Of a stretch of DNA of 64,000 nucleotides, positions 1 to 9,506 are shown one piece after another. The translations under genes and the position numbers were made by a program. A model generated the notes under the pieces. That model was given only the letters and a program-made list of their open reading frames with translations. It searched no databases and was not told the origin of the DNA. Numbering within the stretch: position 1 is the stretch's first letter; every line of letters starts with the position of its first letter. Source of the stretch: Okeania sp. SIO2C9 (GTDB lineage: Bacteria > Cyanobacteriota > Cyanobacteriia > Cyanobacteriales > Microcoleaceae); assembly GCF_010672455.1 (NCBI RefSeq), contig NZ_JAAHGO010000050.1, forward strand, positions 1 to 64,000, given 5' to 3'.

Positions 1-752
1 TGGGAATTGGTACAAATTCTGAATTACTTTTTTTTCCTAATTCTATTTGATTTTTCTGACCTTTATTCCAACCAAAAACAATTGTACCGAGCTGATTTTT
101 TAAACAATGATTAATGACTATTCTGGCTGCTTTATTGATACCGTCACGCATTTGGCGGTTACGCTTTTCTGTAATTGCAGCTAGTTTATTTGACCAAAAT
201 CCAGTCGGTTTATTTTCTTTGATAGTTGATATCTGTTTGTTGTACCAACGATTCATTGATTTGAGATGTTTACCATCTACTATCAAGCTCGTACTTACAT
301 TCGATACACAGGTCAACCAATTATTTACACCATGGTCAATTCCTAATACATTGTCTTGATTTAACTGAGGTTTAACTATTACTTCTTTTTCATAGACAAA
401 CTCCCAATAAAAACATTTGTTTCTCGGTAATATTCTCAGTTCTTTAATAGATAAAAATTCGAGATTACTCGGCATAGGAATATAAAAGCAATCTAGACCA
501 AACCAGCGCTTACAAGTATTACAAGCGTGGTACTCTAATTTGATTACCTTTAAGTTTTAGTGCTTGCTTGGGGTAACTAACTGTAGTCATTCCCCCTTTT
601 TTTCTGTAGTTAGGAATCCTTGGTCTATCTGATACTTTTCCTTGACTATAGGCAATAATAAGACCATAATAAGACCTAAATGATTCAGCTACAGTTCTCA
701 ATATTTGTTGTGCTGCAATTAACATCATTCGCCAGCTGAAATTAGCATGCAA
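1..752 (-). pseudogene. tnpB: IS200/IS605-type TnpB remnant, frameshifted and cut by window edge
   Basis: Read on the minus strand, 752-519 encodes a middle piece of an OrfB/TnpB protein (AAQQILRTVAESF, PNYRKKGG, YPKQALKL). It stops at 519, and the protein resumes in another frame (KRWFGLDCFYIPMPSN, then LGIDHGVNNWLTCV with the RuvC-I Asp, then FGWNKGQKNQ and FVPIP at the left edge). The N-terminal ~60 residues of a normal TnpB are absent. Where many TnpBs have a RuvC-II Glu, this one reads IVFGWNKG, as in the related remnant near 43.7 kb. No intact tnpA lies beside it in the window. TnpB is an RNA-guided nuclease of IS200/IS605 elements; this copy cannot make a full protein. The identification is confident; the frameshift is visible directly. 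Confidence 0.85.
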
Positions 753-1287
753 AGTGATTTTGCTTGTGCTGATTAGTTGACAACTGAAGTATTGCCTAAG
801 TATAGCAATAATGCATGGGAATTGGTATAAGAGTTGAATACTCTCTACTTATGGATTGGACGTTTTACACATTCTGCATGGACTACTTATGTATGTAATG
901 TGTAGTTAACTACTGAAAGTATACCAGCCTTTCAGGGTTTGTCCTTAATACCTATATACTTATCTACAATAATCAAGATAGAAAGTATTGTTATATAGTA
1001 TCTCTATTTGAGTTGTGCAGAAAATAGCTTTAAATTAGGCAATAGAGGTATGGCTTTCTGACTTTTTATGTATGAGTCTGGATTTTTTACAAATTATTTA
1101 AGACTGCTATATACAGCATTTTTCATATCAGTGAGGTACAGCGGACAAAATGCCCGCACTACAAAAACTTTATTGAATCCTCGCCGTTAAGTGGGAGGTC
1201 TTCTTTAATATTTGTACCTCATATAGTACCGAATCTGTTGTATTTTTTTTCTGATAAAGAGTTTAAATACTAAAGAGTTTAATCATA
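753..1287. other. Non-coding gap with repeat ends
   Basis: No gene is seen. Positions about 785-828 carry one end of the repeat found complete at 13282-13714 (AGTATAGCAATAATGC then GGGAATTGGTATAA). Positions about 1113-1227 carry a repeat starting TACAGCATTTTTC and ending TGTACCTCAT, related to the element at 37436-37541. Confidence 0.5.
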
Positions 1288-1989
1288 ATGTTCGACCTTA
1301 ACAACTTTCAGAAATCGCCATACCAAAAAACTCTAAATTTCCTGCTAGTTGGCTTCATTATTTTTGAACTTTTATTAGTTATAATTTATCTTGGCAGTAT
1401 CTTAATTAGTGGTAAATCATATCCCCTGTTTGATATGAACAGTCAAATGAATATTTCTTCTCTATTACAAGCATTACATTTATTGATAATTGGATTGATC
1501 CCTTTGATATTACTGTTCAAAGAATGGCATTCTCAAATTCCCCCTTCTCATTGGTTTAAATTAACCTTTGCTCTACTCTTAATTTATGGTGCTATTGATG
1601 AAGTATTTAAAATTCATCTACAACTAAAAAACTGGATTCCTTGGTTAGGCGAACGTGGTTGGCTGCAAATATATATAATTATTTTTATTATGCCTTTGAT
1701 TGTCTTTTACTCAGACCTACAATTCTTGTGGCGTTCCTATCGTCGAGAAACTTTTTTAGCACTACTAGGAATGTTGATTTTTGCCATTGGAGGATTTGGA
1801 GCTGAAATTTTTAAAGATATTGCTCAACCTTTGCTCAGTTTATTATTTACACAAGATTTTTTAATGAGTTTTATTGAAAACATTCGCATTGCTTTTGAAG
1901 AACTTTTTGAACTAATTGGTGAAAATTTAATTGCCTATGGATTTTTACTTTTTCTGGGCAAAAGACTCGTGCCGATACGCGGAAGTTAA
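1288..1989 (+). CDS. Hypothetical polytopic inner-membrane protein
   Basis: A 233-residue protein that is mostly hydrophobic, with about six predicted membrane segments (for example residues 16-40, 57-77, 90-107, 127-145, 154-172 and 211-225). Two segments carry conserved-looking acidic clusters inside or next to the membrane (AIDEVFKIH near 101-110 and EELFELIGE near 203-211). That pattern suggests ion or proton handling, or metal binding, but no family is recognised. There is no cleavable signal peptide; the first segment follows a short polar start. The gene stands alone between repeat-rich gaps. Start chosen as the first ATG of the frame; no strong Shine-Dalgarno is visible. Function unknown. 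Confidence 0.75.
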   Translation: MFDLNNFQKSPYQKTLNFLLVGFIIFELLLVIIYLGSILISGKSYPLFDMNSQMNISSLLQALHLLIIGLIPLILLFKEWHSQIPPSHWFKLTFALLLIYGAIDEVFKIHLQLKNWIPWLGERGWLQIYIIIFIMPLIVFYSDLQFLWRSYRRETFLALLGMLIFAIGGFGAEIFKDIAQPLLSLLFTQDFLMSFIENIRIAFEELFELIGENLIAYGFLLFLGKRLVPIRGS

Positions 1990-2094
1990 AAGTCAAAAGT
2001 TAAAAGTCAAAAGAATTGATTTGTAATTGTTTGAGAATTTTGTAACTGGTAAGTTATTTCCGCCATCTTGCACTAGATAAAAATCAGAAAATAA

Positions 2095-2511
2095 TTAGCC
2101 AAGAAGTCTCAAATACTCAACCTTAATACAAACATCCATTGCTAAATTTAAACCTGCATCTAATGCTTTATTTGCTGACTGCCAATCTTTAACACCTAGC
2201 TGAGTCCAAATAGTTTTTGCATGAATAGCGATCGCTGAGTCTACTATTTCTGGTAAATATTCAGAACGGCGGAATACATTAACAATATCCACAGGTTCAG
2301 GAATATCTGTTAAAGCAGCATAACTACGTTGACCATCAATTTCTTTAACTACTGGATTAACAGGATAAATTTTATAACCTACATCTCGTAAAAATCTAGC
2401 AATTTGATAGCTAGTACGAATTGGTTGATCAGAATGACCCACCACAGCAATTATTTGAGAATTTGTTAGTATCTCTCGCTTCAGACGATCGTTAGTATTC
2501 AAATTGACCAT
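2095..2511 (-). CDS. CoA-binding domain protein (YccU-like)
   Basis: A protein of about 138 residues with a CoA_binding_2 Rossmann fold. The glycine/serine-rich first strand-loop reads IAVVGHSDQPIRTSYQIARFL, followed by YKIYPVNP and the late IWTQLGVKDW and MDVCIKVEYLRL. Members of this family bind CoA or similar nucleotides; no enzyme reaction is established for them. The frame is open to 2565, but the upstream 18 codons are hydrophobic and unlike the family, so the ATG at 2511 (MVNLNTNDRLKREIL) is the likelier start. It stands alone, convergent with the upstream membrane protein. Family assignment is good, function is general only. Confidence 0.85.
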   Translation of the reverse strand: MVNLNTNDRLKREILTNSQIIAVVGHSDQPIRTSYQIARFLRDVGYKIYPVNPVVKEIDGQRSYAALTDIPEPVDIVNVFRRSEYLPEIVDSAIAIHAKTIWTQLGVKDWQSANKALDAGLNLAMDVCIKVEYLRLLG

Positions 2512-2565
2512 GATTTTGTTTAATAAGCAATATATTCTAAATAGGACAATATTATGATATAGCAA

Positions 2566-3208
2566 TATGATTTGAGTTGTGAGATATTGGAGAGTTTTAG
2601 GGAACAGGGAACAGAGAACAGGGAACAGGGAAGAAAAAAACGAATATATATGAAGTTAAGATAACTGCTATATTCTATACTTGAAAGGAACACTTCAATT
2701 TTTACATCTGATTCCTGATTGCTATATAATATAAATTAATTTTTTATCCAAAATTTATAATATTTTGATAATTAGTTATGACCGAAAAATTATGGTCAAT
2801 AATCTCCCATTTTAAGGGGATAAAAAAAGAGAATATTCTAGATTTAAAGCCTCTAGTTGAAGCAAGAGGTACTGAATTTTGTAGTTCCGATTATAGGAGG
2901 CTAACTGATAACTGAAATGACGAAATTTAGTAGTGAGTATTCGCGTTAAATTTATGCAAAACAGCCTTTTTTTTAATTAGATGCTAGACAGTTTTTTATC
3001 CTCTACAGCATCAGACTTATAAGCACTATTTAAACTGTTGAAAATTACCATTTTTTTTGCGGGTTTAATACCCCACCGTCAACCAGGGAGCTTAAAGTTG
3101 CTTAGGGTTATCAGACACGGAGTTGCCGGTCGTTGACTATCCATAAGCAATTTTTCCTTCTGCCTTCTGCCTTCTTCAACATTTAATCATTACCAATTAC
3201 CAACAATA
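2566..3208. repeat. Non-coding gap with two repeat elements
   Basis: About 2563-2730 is bounded by TATAGCAATATGATTTGAG on the left and CCTGATTGCTATATAA on the right, an inverted pair seen again at 26888-27027. About 2800-2925 is a degraded member of the two-hairpin family described at 26190-26270. A GGGTTTAATACCCC motif lies near 3060 and recurs inverted near 4360 and 16950. No gene is seen. Confidence 0.5.
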
Positions 3209-4294
3209 ATGAACAAACCAATTAATATCTTCGAGTATGGATCTTTAGCAATACAAAATTTATCTCAAATGGCACGAGATTATTATGCTAGTGGCGCATG
3301 GGATGAAATTACTTTGCAAGATAATCGTATTGCTTATGAACGATATAAACTACGACCTCGAATGTTAGTAAATGTTAGCCAGCGAAATTTAACTACAAAA
3401 ATTCTGGGACAACATATTAAAATGCCAATTTTAATCGCCCCTATGGCCTTTCAATGTTTAGCACATCCAGAAGGAGAATTAGCAACAGCAAGAGTAGCAG
3501 CAGATTTAGGTACAATAATGGTATTAAGTACCATGTCCACTAAAAGTTTAGAAGATGTGGCATTAGCTCCAAATGTGCCAAAAAATTTTTGGTTTCAACT
3601 TTATGTACATCGCGACCGCGCTCTAACTCGTGCTTTAGTAGAAAGAGCTGAAGCTGCAGGTTATCAAGCATTATGCTTGACAGTTGATGCGCCAATTTTG
3701 GGCAGAAGAGAACGCGACCGCCGAAATAAGTTTACTTTACCATCTGACATGGAATTAGCTAATTTAACGTCGATGGCAAATTTAGAGATTCCTCAGAGTG
3801 AAGATGAGTCTGGGTTATTTGCTTATTTTGCCAATCAATTAGATCCAGATCTTACCTGGGGAGATATAGACTGGTTGCAGTCATTGACATCATTACCTGT
3901 AGTAGTTAAAGGAATTTTGCGGGGAGATGATGCCATTCGAGCTGTAGAACATGGGGCAAAAGGCATTATTGTTTCTAATCATGGAGGTAGGCAGTTAGAT
4001 GGAGCGATCGCCACTCTTGATGCTCTCCCAGAAGTAGTTGCAGCAGTGGGACATCAAGTTGATGTACTGATGGATGGAGGTATACGCCGGGGTACAGATA
4101 TTCTTAAAGCATTAGCATTAGGGGCAAAAAGTGTTTTAATTGGACGTCCGGTTTTGTGGGGACTAGCAGTGAATGGAGAAGAAGGGGTGTATCATTTGTT
4201 GGAGTTATTGCGCGATGAATTAGAAGTGGCAATGGCATTGAGTGGCTGTGCTAAGATCGAAAATATAGATTCTAGTTTAGTTCGTTATATTTAA
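3209..4294 (+). CDS. FMN-dependent alpha-hydroxy-acid oxidase (glycolate/lactate oxidase family)
   Basis: A 361-residue (beta/alpha)8-barrel flavoenzyme of the usual family length (about 350-370). Visible signatures are YYASGAWDEITL near residues 25-36, IAPMAFQCLAHPEGE near 77-91, the FMN-site lysine in VVKGI near 233, the active-site SNHGGRQLD (about 256-264, with the catalytic His near 258) and the phosphate-binding MDGGIRRGTDI followed by SVLIGRP. The family oxidises 2-hydroxy acids such as glycolate or L-lactate to 2-oxo acids with O2. In cyanobacteria such enzymes act in photorespiratory glycolate handling or as L-lactate oxidases. Which substrate this copy prefers cannot be told from sequence by eye. 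Cytosolic, no signal peptide. It is a single gene flanked by repeats. Confidence 0.93.
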   Translation: MNKPINIFEYGSLAIQNLSQMARDYYASGAWDEITLQDNRIAYERYKLRPRMLVNVSQRNLTTKILGQHIKMPILIAPMAFQCLAHPEGELATARVAADLGTIMVLSTMSTKSLEDVALAPNVPKNFWFQLYVHRDRALTRALVERAEAAGYQALCLTVDAPILGRRERDRRNKFTLPSDMELANLTSMANLEIPQSEDESGLFAYFANQLDPDLTWGDIDWLQSLTSLPVVVKGILRGDDAIRAVEHGAKGIIVSNHGGRQLDGAIATLDALPEVVAAVGHQVDVLMDGGIRRGTDILKALALGAKSVLIGRPVLWGLAVNGEEGVYHLLELLRDELEVAMALSGCAKIENIDSSLVRYI

Positions 4295-4312
4295 ATTGAA
4301 GAAGGAAGAAGT

Positions 4313-4375
4313 GGATGGGGATTCAAACCCCAACCAATTGTAAACACCGCAAGTGACGGCGGGGTATTAAACCCA
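4313..4375. repeat. Short dispersed repeat shared with 16908-16970
   Basis: A roughly 60-bp stretch containing CAACCAATTGTAAACACCG and then GGCGGGGTATTAAACCC. It recurs with few changes at 16908-16970. It holds no gene, and its origin is unknown. Confidence 0.55.
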
Positions 4376-4487
4376 AAAGAAAAAGATAAAAATTTCAGGT
4401 TAATTCATCTAATTGGGTGAAGTTTTCTATAGTGTAAGAATTCTATAATTGAGTCAGATATAAAGTTCATATAAGGTTTTTATTTAG

Positions 4488-5012
4488 ATGGTGAGTAAAA
4501 AAATGAACAAATCTAAAATTATTAATAATTCCAAAGTATATGAAACTAAAAATACAGGTATGGCTTACCTTTTATGGTGTTCTGGTTTCTTAGGTATTTG
4601 CGGATTACATAGATTTTATTCTGGGAAATATGTAACTGGTAGTTTGTGGTTAGCTACTGCGGGTTTATTAGGAATTGGTCAATTTTTTGATGTCTTCTTT
4701 ATTCCTGGAATGGTAGAACAGAAAAATCTCAAAAATTTCAAGAAACAATTAGATTCTGGGGATATATATAATTATTTTCCTCAAGAACAAATAGTGAGAA
4801 TGTTAGAGACTAATCCTCCAAAATCAGATACACAAATTATTCTCCAACTAGCTAAGGAAAATCCAGATGGAATTTCAATAGCAGATTGTATCATCGCTAC
4901 AAATAAAACAGTACCAGAAATGAAAGAACTATTAAAAAAATTATATAAAGAGGGCTTATTGGAAATGGATAATCACCCCGAAACAGGGGCTGTTATTTAT
5001 AAAGTATTTTAA
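4488..5012 (+). CDS. TM2 domain protein with C-terminal helical/winged-helix-like region
   Basis: A 174-residue membrane protein. Residues about 20-72 form a TM2 domain: two membrane spans with the typical GICGLHRFYSGKYVTGSLW between or at the edge of the first span and GIGQFFDVFFIPGMV at the second. After a charged linker, residues about 115-174 look like a small winged-helix fold (DGISIADCI, PEMKELLKKLYKEGLL, GAVIYKVF). This combination occurs in cyanobacterial TM2 proteins of unknown role. The ATG at 4488 is the first start. A second ATG at 4503 has a GGTGAG eight bases upstream and may be the true start. The gene stands alone. Domain call is good; function unknown. Confidence 0.85.
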   Translation: MVSKKMNKSKIINNSKVYETKNTGMAYLLWCSGFLGICGLHRFYSGKYVTGSLWLATAGLLGIGQFFDVFFIPGMVEQKNLKNFKKQLDSGDIYNYFPQEQIVRMLETNPPKSDTQIILQLAKENPDGISIADCIIATNKTVPEMKELLKKLYKEGLLEMDNHPETGAVIYKVF

Positions 5013-5432
5013 ATTTTTAGATTGTTTAAGTTGAGCTTATTTCTTAAATCTCTAATATGATGTTCTCTTGAATACTTATAAATCAGGGAGTAGGTCATTT
5101 CAGTTATCAGTTATCAGTTATCAGTTAGCTTCATAAGGTAAATACCTAACAAGATATCTTTACTTCATACAAATAATTGCTATTATTGTTTTTGGCGTGC
5201 GATAAAAGGTTAATCAATTGAGCTATAATTAAACCTTAATATGAAAGTCGGCTTCCTTGACTTTAAAGTTTATATTCATTTAAACACTGTCTTTAAGTGG
5301 ATAGTCTTATTGCTGAGAGCTGAGAGCTGACAGCTAATAGCTGTTTGCGCAGCATTCCGCAGGAAATTCTTACATTCCCTATTCCCTAGCGCGTAGCGCT
5401 ATATACAAATATAATTGTTGTAAAAATCCACA
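5013..5432. other. Non-coding gap with short satellite repeats
   Basis: Contains AGTTATCAGTTATCAGTTAT at about 5100 and the dispersed palindromic element TTTGCGCAGCATTCCGCAGG near 5343, which recurs in both orientations (for example 8519, 8727, 22838, 43990). No gene is seen. Confidence 0.45.
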
Positions 5433-5831
5433 ATGACTCAAACAGAAATAAACACAATTACCGTTGCTAAAAAGGCATTTGATAAATTTACTCATGGTTT
5501 AGCAACTGGAGAATGGGAAGCATTTTTGGATATGCTTACTGATGACTTTACCTTTTGGTTTCCTGTAGGAAAATTTCATGGTTTAAACGAAGGAAAAGAC
5601 CGCGCTAGAGAATTTTTTCAGTATGTTTCTGAAGCTTATAGTGAAGGACTGTTAATTACTTCTTTAGACAATATTACTAGCAACAAAACAACAGTAGTAT
5701 TTGAATTTCGGGATGAAGGTCCGATGTGGGGAAAAGCTTATAAAAATCGAGTAGCAGTTTCTTTTGATGTGAGAGGAGATAAAATTTGTTCCTACCGAGA
5801 ATATTTAGGTAGTGATGGTAAGTCGAATTAA
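5433..5831 (+). CDS. NTF2-like / SnoaL-like protein
   Basis: A 132-residue protein of the NTF2-like cone fold. It begins with a helix (TVAKKAFDKFTHGLATGEWEAFLDML), then TDDFTFWFPVGKFHG and the usual GKDRAREFFQYV helix, then beta strands ending ISFDVRGDKICSYREYLG-like sequence (VAVSFDVRGDKI, SYREYLGSD). Such folds act as small-molecule isomerases, hydrolases or ligand binders, and many cyanobacterial copies have no known substrate. There are no membrane segments or signal. Its 3' end runs into GAAGGAAGAAGG satellite sequence that starts the 355-bp triplication. Fold confident, function open. Confidence 0.8.
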   Translation: MTQTEINTITVAKKAFDKFTHGLATGEWEAFLDMLTDDFTFWFPVGKFHGLNEGKDRAREFFQYVSEAYSEGLLITSLDNITSNKTTVVFEFRDEGPMWGKAYKNRVAVSFDVRGDKICSYREYLGSDGKSN

Positions 5832-5844
5832 TTTTTTAAAGAAG

Positions 5845-6905
5845 GAAGAAGGAAAAAGGAAGAAGGAAGAAGGAAGAAGGAAGGAAGGTTTTAGTTATCT
5901 AGGAGGGAAGGAAAAATCTGGCGTTCTCGAAGTTTTAAGCTTTTGATATGTCCGCGTCTTTTCCTTCGACTGCTATATCATGTCAGGATAATGAGTGATA
6001 TTAAAAGGGTAATAATTAATTATTAATTATTAATTATTAATTATTAATTGCTGAATATTCCCTATCTAAATTTCTGAAAAATCTTTTTTCTTTTCTACTA
6101 ATAATGCTTTAGCTTTTTCCTGAATTTTCGCATGATATATTACTCCTTCATAAGCATAACGATTATAACCACTATTAACAATTAACTCCTCTAAATAAGG
6201 AAGAAGGAAGAAGGAAGAAGGAAGAAGGAAGAAGGAAGGAAGGTTTTAGTTATCTAGGAGGGAAGGAAAAATCTGGCGTTCTCGAAGTTTTAAGCTTTTG
6301 ATATGTCCGCGTCTTTTCCTTCGACTGCTATATCATGTCAGGATAATGAGTGATATTAAAAGGGTAATAATTAATTATTAATTATTAATTATTAATTATT
6401 AATTGCTGAATATTCCCTATCTAAATTTCTGAAAAATCTTTTTTCTTTTCTACTAATAATGCTTTAGCTTTTTCCTGAATTTTCGCATGATATATTACTC
6501 CTTCATAAGCATAACGATTATAACCACTATTAACAATTAACTCCTCTAAATAAGGAAGAAGGAAGAAGGAAGAAGGAAGAAGGAAGAAGGAAGGAAGGTT
6601 TTAGTTATCTAGGAGGGAAGGAAAAATCTGGCGTTCTCGAAGTTTTAAGCTTTTGATATGTCCGCGTCTTTTCCTTCGACTGCTATATCATGTCAGGATA
6701 ATGAGTGATATTAAAAGGGTAATAATTAATTATTAATTATTAATTATTAATTATTAATTGCTGAATATTCCCTATCTAAATTCCTGAAAAATCTTTTTTC
6801 TTTTCTACTAATAATGCTTTAGCTTTTTCCTGAATTTTCGCATGATATATTACTCCTTCATAAGCATAACGATTATAACCACTATTAACAATTAACTCTT
6901 CTAAA
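5845..6905. repeat. 355-bp direct repeat in three copies, covering the 3' end of the M48 gene
   Basis: The mark CTGAATATTCCCTATCTAAA occurs at 6051, 6406 and 6761, a period of exactly 355 bp. Each unit holds a GAAGGAAGAAGG satellite, TTTTAGTTATCTAGGAGG, an ATATCATGTCAGGATAA repeat motif, an AATTATT satellite, and about 130 bp that encode the C-terminus of the M48 peptidase on the minus strand. Only the 6761 copy is joined to the rest of the gene. The other two are nearly identical, so the duplication is recent. Confidence 0.92.
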
Positions 6906-8269
6906 TAACGTACCCTTTCTGCTGTCTCTGGATGAGTAGATAACCAAGCAATAATACCTCTATCTTCTGTGTCTTCATTCAGAGTCTTCATTAAATTTCT
7001 TACCCCATCTGCTGCATAATCTGCTGATACTAAAATTCGCGTTCCTAATACATCTGCTTGACGTTCCATTTCTCTACTATAGTTAAGTACAATTAAATTA
7101 CTAACTACACCACCCGCATAAGGAATATATTGAGTAACACTACCAATTAAATTACCTTCAGACATTAACTGAAATCCATGAGATAATACAGTATGAGCTA
7201 ATTCGTGAGCAAGTAAACCTGCTAATTCTGCTTCAGAATTTGTTTTAACGATTGCTCCTAAATTAATAAATATTTGCCCACCAGGCAAAGCAAAAGCATT
7301 AAGATTTTCATCATTAATTATATAAAACTGATATTCAAACTCGTCTCTACCAGTCATTTTTGCAAGTTTTTGTCCGATAGTATCAATATATTCAAGAATT
7401 GTTTCATCTTCAACCATAGGTAAACTTTTAGTGGCAGATTTTGCTAAATTTTTGCCAATTTTTGATTCTCCTCGGAGCATTAATGCTGTTGTTTGAACAG
7501 CATTCATAGCAGCAAATGGATTACCAGTAAGAGCTACTCCTAAAGCACCAGTCACAACATTAGCAATTGTATTTCCTCTTAATTTTGATTTGAGTTGAGA
7601 CTGAAATTTTTTTCTATAGGTTTCTGCTAATTGATTAAATTCATCAACTTGGGAATGTTCGGGATTCATTAAAGCAAATTGTTGGGCAGATAAAGTTGCT
7701 TCTAACCATTTTTTTTCATTTGCTAGAGCAGTAATTTGAGCTTTCATTAATTCTGGTTCGTTGGGATATAAACTCGCTGCTTGATGTAATATTTCTAAGG
7801 ATAATTCTGTTTGTTCATCAGCTTTTAATACTTCTGCAAGTTTAATATGAGCTGGAATAAATTCAGGATATTCTTTGACTAATAATTCTAAAGCTATAAA
7901 TATTTGAGTCTCTAGATTTTTAGCTAATCCTTCTTGTACTTGTCGCCAATAAACTTGAGCTGTTACTGGTAATTCTGTAGGTTCATAAATTGGTTTAGGG
8001 CGATTAATTTTAGCTTCAATATCTTCAGAAAATGGTTCTTTTACTTCTCGGTAAAGTTTTTCTGCTGCTGCTGTTTCTCCTGCTAAATAAAGTCGGTCTG
8101 CTTCTGCTAATTTTTGATATGGTGTTTCTGGCTGAAAATTCGTAGGAAATATTTTTACTGACGGAGGTTTTTGAGGTTGATTTTCTAGAGTATTTGTTTC
8201 TGCTAAAGCTAAATTTTGCAGGGAAAATAAGCTGATTATAATTGTGAAATAATTTAGTAAAAGTTTCAT
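6776..8269 (-). CDS. Secreted M48-family metalloprotease with N-terminal TPR-like region
   Basis: A 497-residue protein from the ATG at 8269. Residues 1-23 form a signal peptide (MKLLLNYFTIIISLFSLQN then ALA before ETN), which is why this ATG is preferred over the in-frame one 39 bases upstream. Residues about 40-240 are helical and TPR-like (YQKLAEADRLYLAGETAAAEKL, repeated A/L/Y spacing). A Gly/Ala-rich linker leads to the M48 domain with HELAH (zinc ligands and catalytic Glu) followed by the third ligand in REMERQADVLG. Family members are zinc endopeptidases in periplasm or membrane, related to BepA/YfgC, that act in envelope quality control. The gene's last ~130 bp are present twice more downstream (355-bp triplication). 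Very likely intact. Confidence 0.9.
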   Translation of the reverse strand: MKLLLNYFTIIISLFSLQNLALAETNTLENQPQKPPSVKIFPTNFQPETPYQKLAEADRLYLAGETAAAEKLYREVKEPFSEDIEAKINRPKPIYEPTELPVTAQVYWRQVQEGLAKNLETQIFIALELLVKEYPEFIPAHIKLAEVLKADEQTELSLEILHQAASLYPNEPELMKAQITALANEKKWLEATLSAQQFALMNPEHSQVDEFNQLAETYRKKFQSQLKSKLRGNTIANVVTGALGVALTGNPFAAMNAVQTTALMLRGESKIGKNLAKSATKSLPMVEDETILEYIDTIGQKLAKMTGRDEFEYQFYIINDENLNAFALPGGQIFINLGAIVKTNSEAELAGLLAHELAHTVLSHGFQLMSEGNLIGSVTQYIPYAGGVVSNLIVLNYSREMERQADVLGTRILVSADYAADGVRNLMKTLNEDTEDRGIIAWLSTHPETAERVRYLEELIVNSGYNRYAYEGVIYHAKIQEKAKALLVEKKKDFSGI

Positions 8270-8301
8270 AGTGTTATTGGAGTAAATAATTTTATTTATA
8301 T

Positions 8302-8408
8302 AGGACAAGAAAGAAGAAAGAAGGCTTTAGTTATCTAGGAGAGAAGAAAGAAGGCTTTAGTTATCTAGGAGAGAAGAAAGAAGGCTTTAGTTATCTAGGA
8401 GAGAAGGA
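8302..8408. repeat. 30-bp tandem repeat upstream of the M48 gene
   Basis: Three consecutive copies of a 30-bp unit, GAAAGAAGGCTTTAGTTATC plus TAGGAGAGAA. The same TTTAGTTATCTAGGAG core sits in the 355-bp repeat downstream of the gene, so both sides of the M48 gene carry the same sequence. Confidence 0.85.
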
Positions 8409-8898
8409 AAAATATTGTGTTGTCTGAGTTTTAAGCTTTTGATCTGTCAAATACAGTAATGGCGACTGCGATAATAGAGAATAGGGAACGGGAAGATGGT
8501 AAATTAGGAAGTAAGTATTTCCTGCGGAATGCTGCGCAAATAGCTATTAGCAGTTAGCTCTTCCTAAGGAATGCTGCGCAAACAGCTTTTTAATGAATTA
8601 AGTAAAAATTCGTTTAACTTATACTACATTTTCTACCCACAAATTGAAGCACAAAAAAGACTTGTTTTGAGTTTTTAAACCATACAATTCAAGTTAATGA
8701 AGCTGATAGCTGATAGCTGACGACTGTTTGCGCAGCAGTCCGTAGGAAATACTTATCATTAGGAATAATATACTATGTCTGGACGATTAAGTATAATAAA
8801 AATGTTCTCCTCTAAATGTTGAATAAATATTCCAAATTTTTGCTCCGTTTCTAGTGTTATCTCTTGAATTTATATGATATTCGGTAGAAAAGTTATAA

Positions 8899-9107
8899 TT
8901 AGGGTTTGCTGAAAAAGTCTTTTTTAAGGAGTAGGAGAGCGGGGGAGTAGGGAAGTAGGGGAGAATTTTTTTGCCCAACTCTCGCCCAAAATACACTCCA
9001 TGCTCATGCATGGAGTGCTGAAAACCAGGTACTTTTTCAAGACCGAAAAAATCTAAAACCTTTACCTGTAAATGCTTTGAGATTTATTCAGCAAGCCCTA
9101 ATTAGGC
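8899..9107 (-). mobile_element. MITE, AGGGYTTGCTGA family (copy 1)
   Basis: Ends are AGGGTTTGCTGAAAAAGTC at the left and TTTATTCAGCAAGCCCTAAT at the right, an inverted pair. Read on the minus strand it matches the elements at 26431-26685 and 39790-40045, which share the starting AGGGCTTGCTGA, an internal AGTTGGGCA and the closing AAAGACTTT. It has no open frame of its own. It is likely mobilised in trans by a transposase not seen here. Confidence 0.65.
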
Positions 9108-9322
9108 TTGTAGTTTTCTCTAGCAATAATATAAGTATTGTAAGGGCTAAAGCCCAACTACAAACAAAAACTTTATTGTCGCTAATTAACGGGACATGAT
9201 ATAAGTATTTTACTTCATTCCTATTATCGTTAAAAGTATTACCGAATAATTAATAAATAAAATGTCGCAATATCCCTAGATAATTCCCACTCTCATCCTT
9301 TCTTTATCCTGAGCAAAAAATA

Positions 9323-9504
9323 AGGTCTCAAGCCTCCTCTTTCAAGGGGATGAAAAAGCGGTCGAGAGATGGCGAGGAAACCTCGCGATATCTAATCGAC
9401 CAAGAGAAAATCAAGTTCAATATTTCAAGCCTCTGACTTTAACTAGAGGTACTGTTAACGCAGTTCTGACCATAGGAGGCTAACTGATAACTGAAATGAC
9501 TCCT
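9323..9504 (+). repeat. Two-hairpin element, IS200/IS605-like ends, with a long internal hairpin
   Basis: Starts with AAGGTCTCAAGCCTCC and CTTTCAAGGGGATGAAAAA. It contains an extra dyad GGTCGA..GGCGAGG-AAA-CCTCGC..TCGACC at about 9360-9401. It ends with AAGCCTCTGACTTTAACTAG and GGAGGCTAACTGATAACTG. The family is described under findings. No protein is coded. Confidence 0.6.
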
Positions 9505-9506
9505 GA

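Larger units (their letters stand above)
8309..9506. other. Non-coding gap made of repeats
   Basis: Besides the 30-bp tandem repeat it holds two copies of the CGGAATGCTGCGCAAA palindromic repeat (8525, 8568), an ATGTCTGGACGATTAA-type end at 8773 with an inverted partner GGGACATGATATAA at 9192, the 8899-9107 MITE, and a two-hairpin element at about 9323-9504. The small open frame at 8787-9011 falls inside the MITE and is not a gene. Confidence 0.55.

Noticed and set aside
8787-9011. Minus-strand frame of 74 codons
   Set aside because: Lies inside a MITE and includes its satellite and inverted end.
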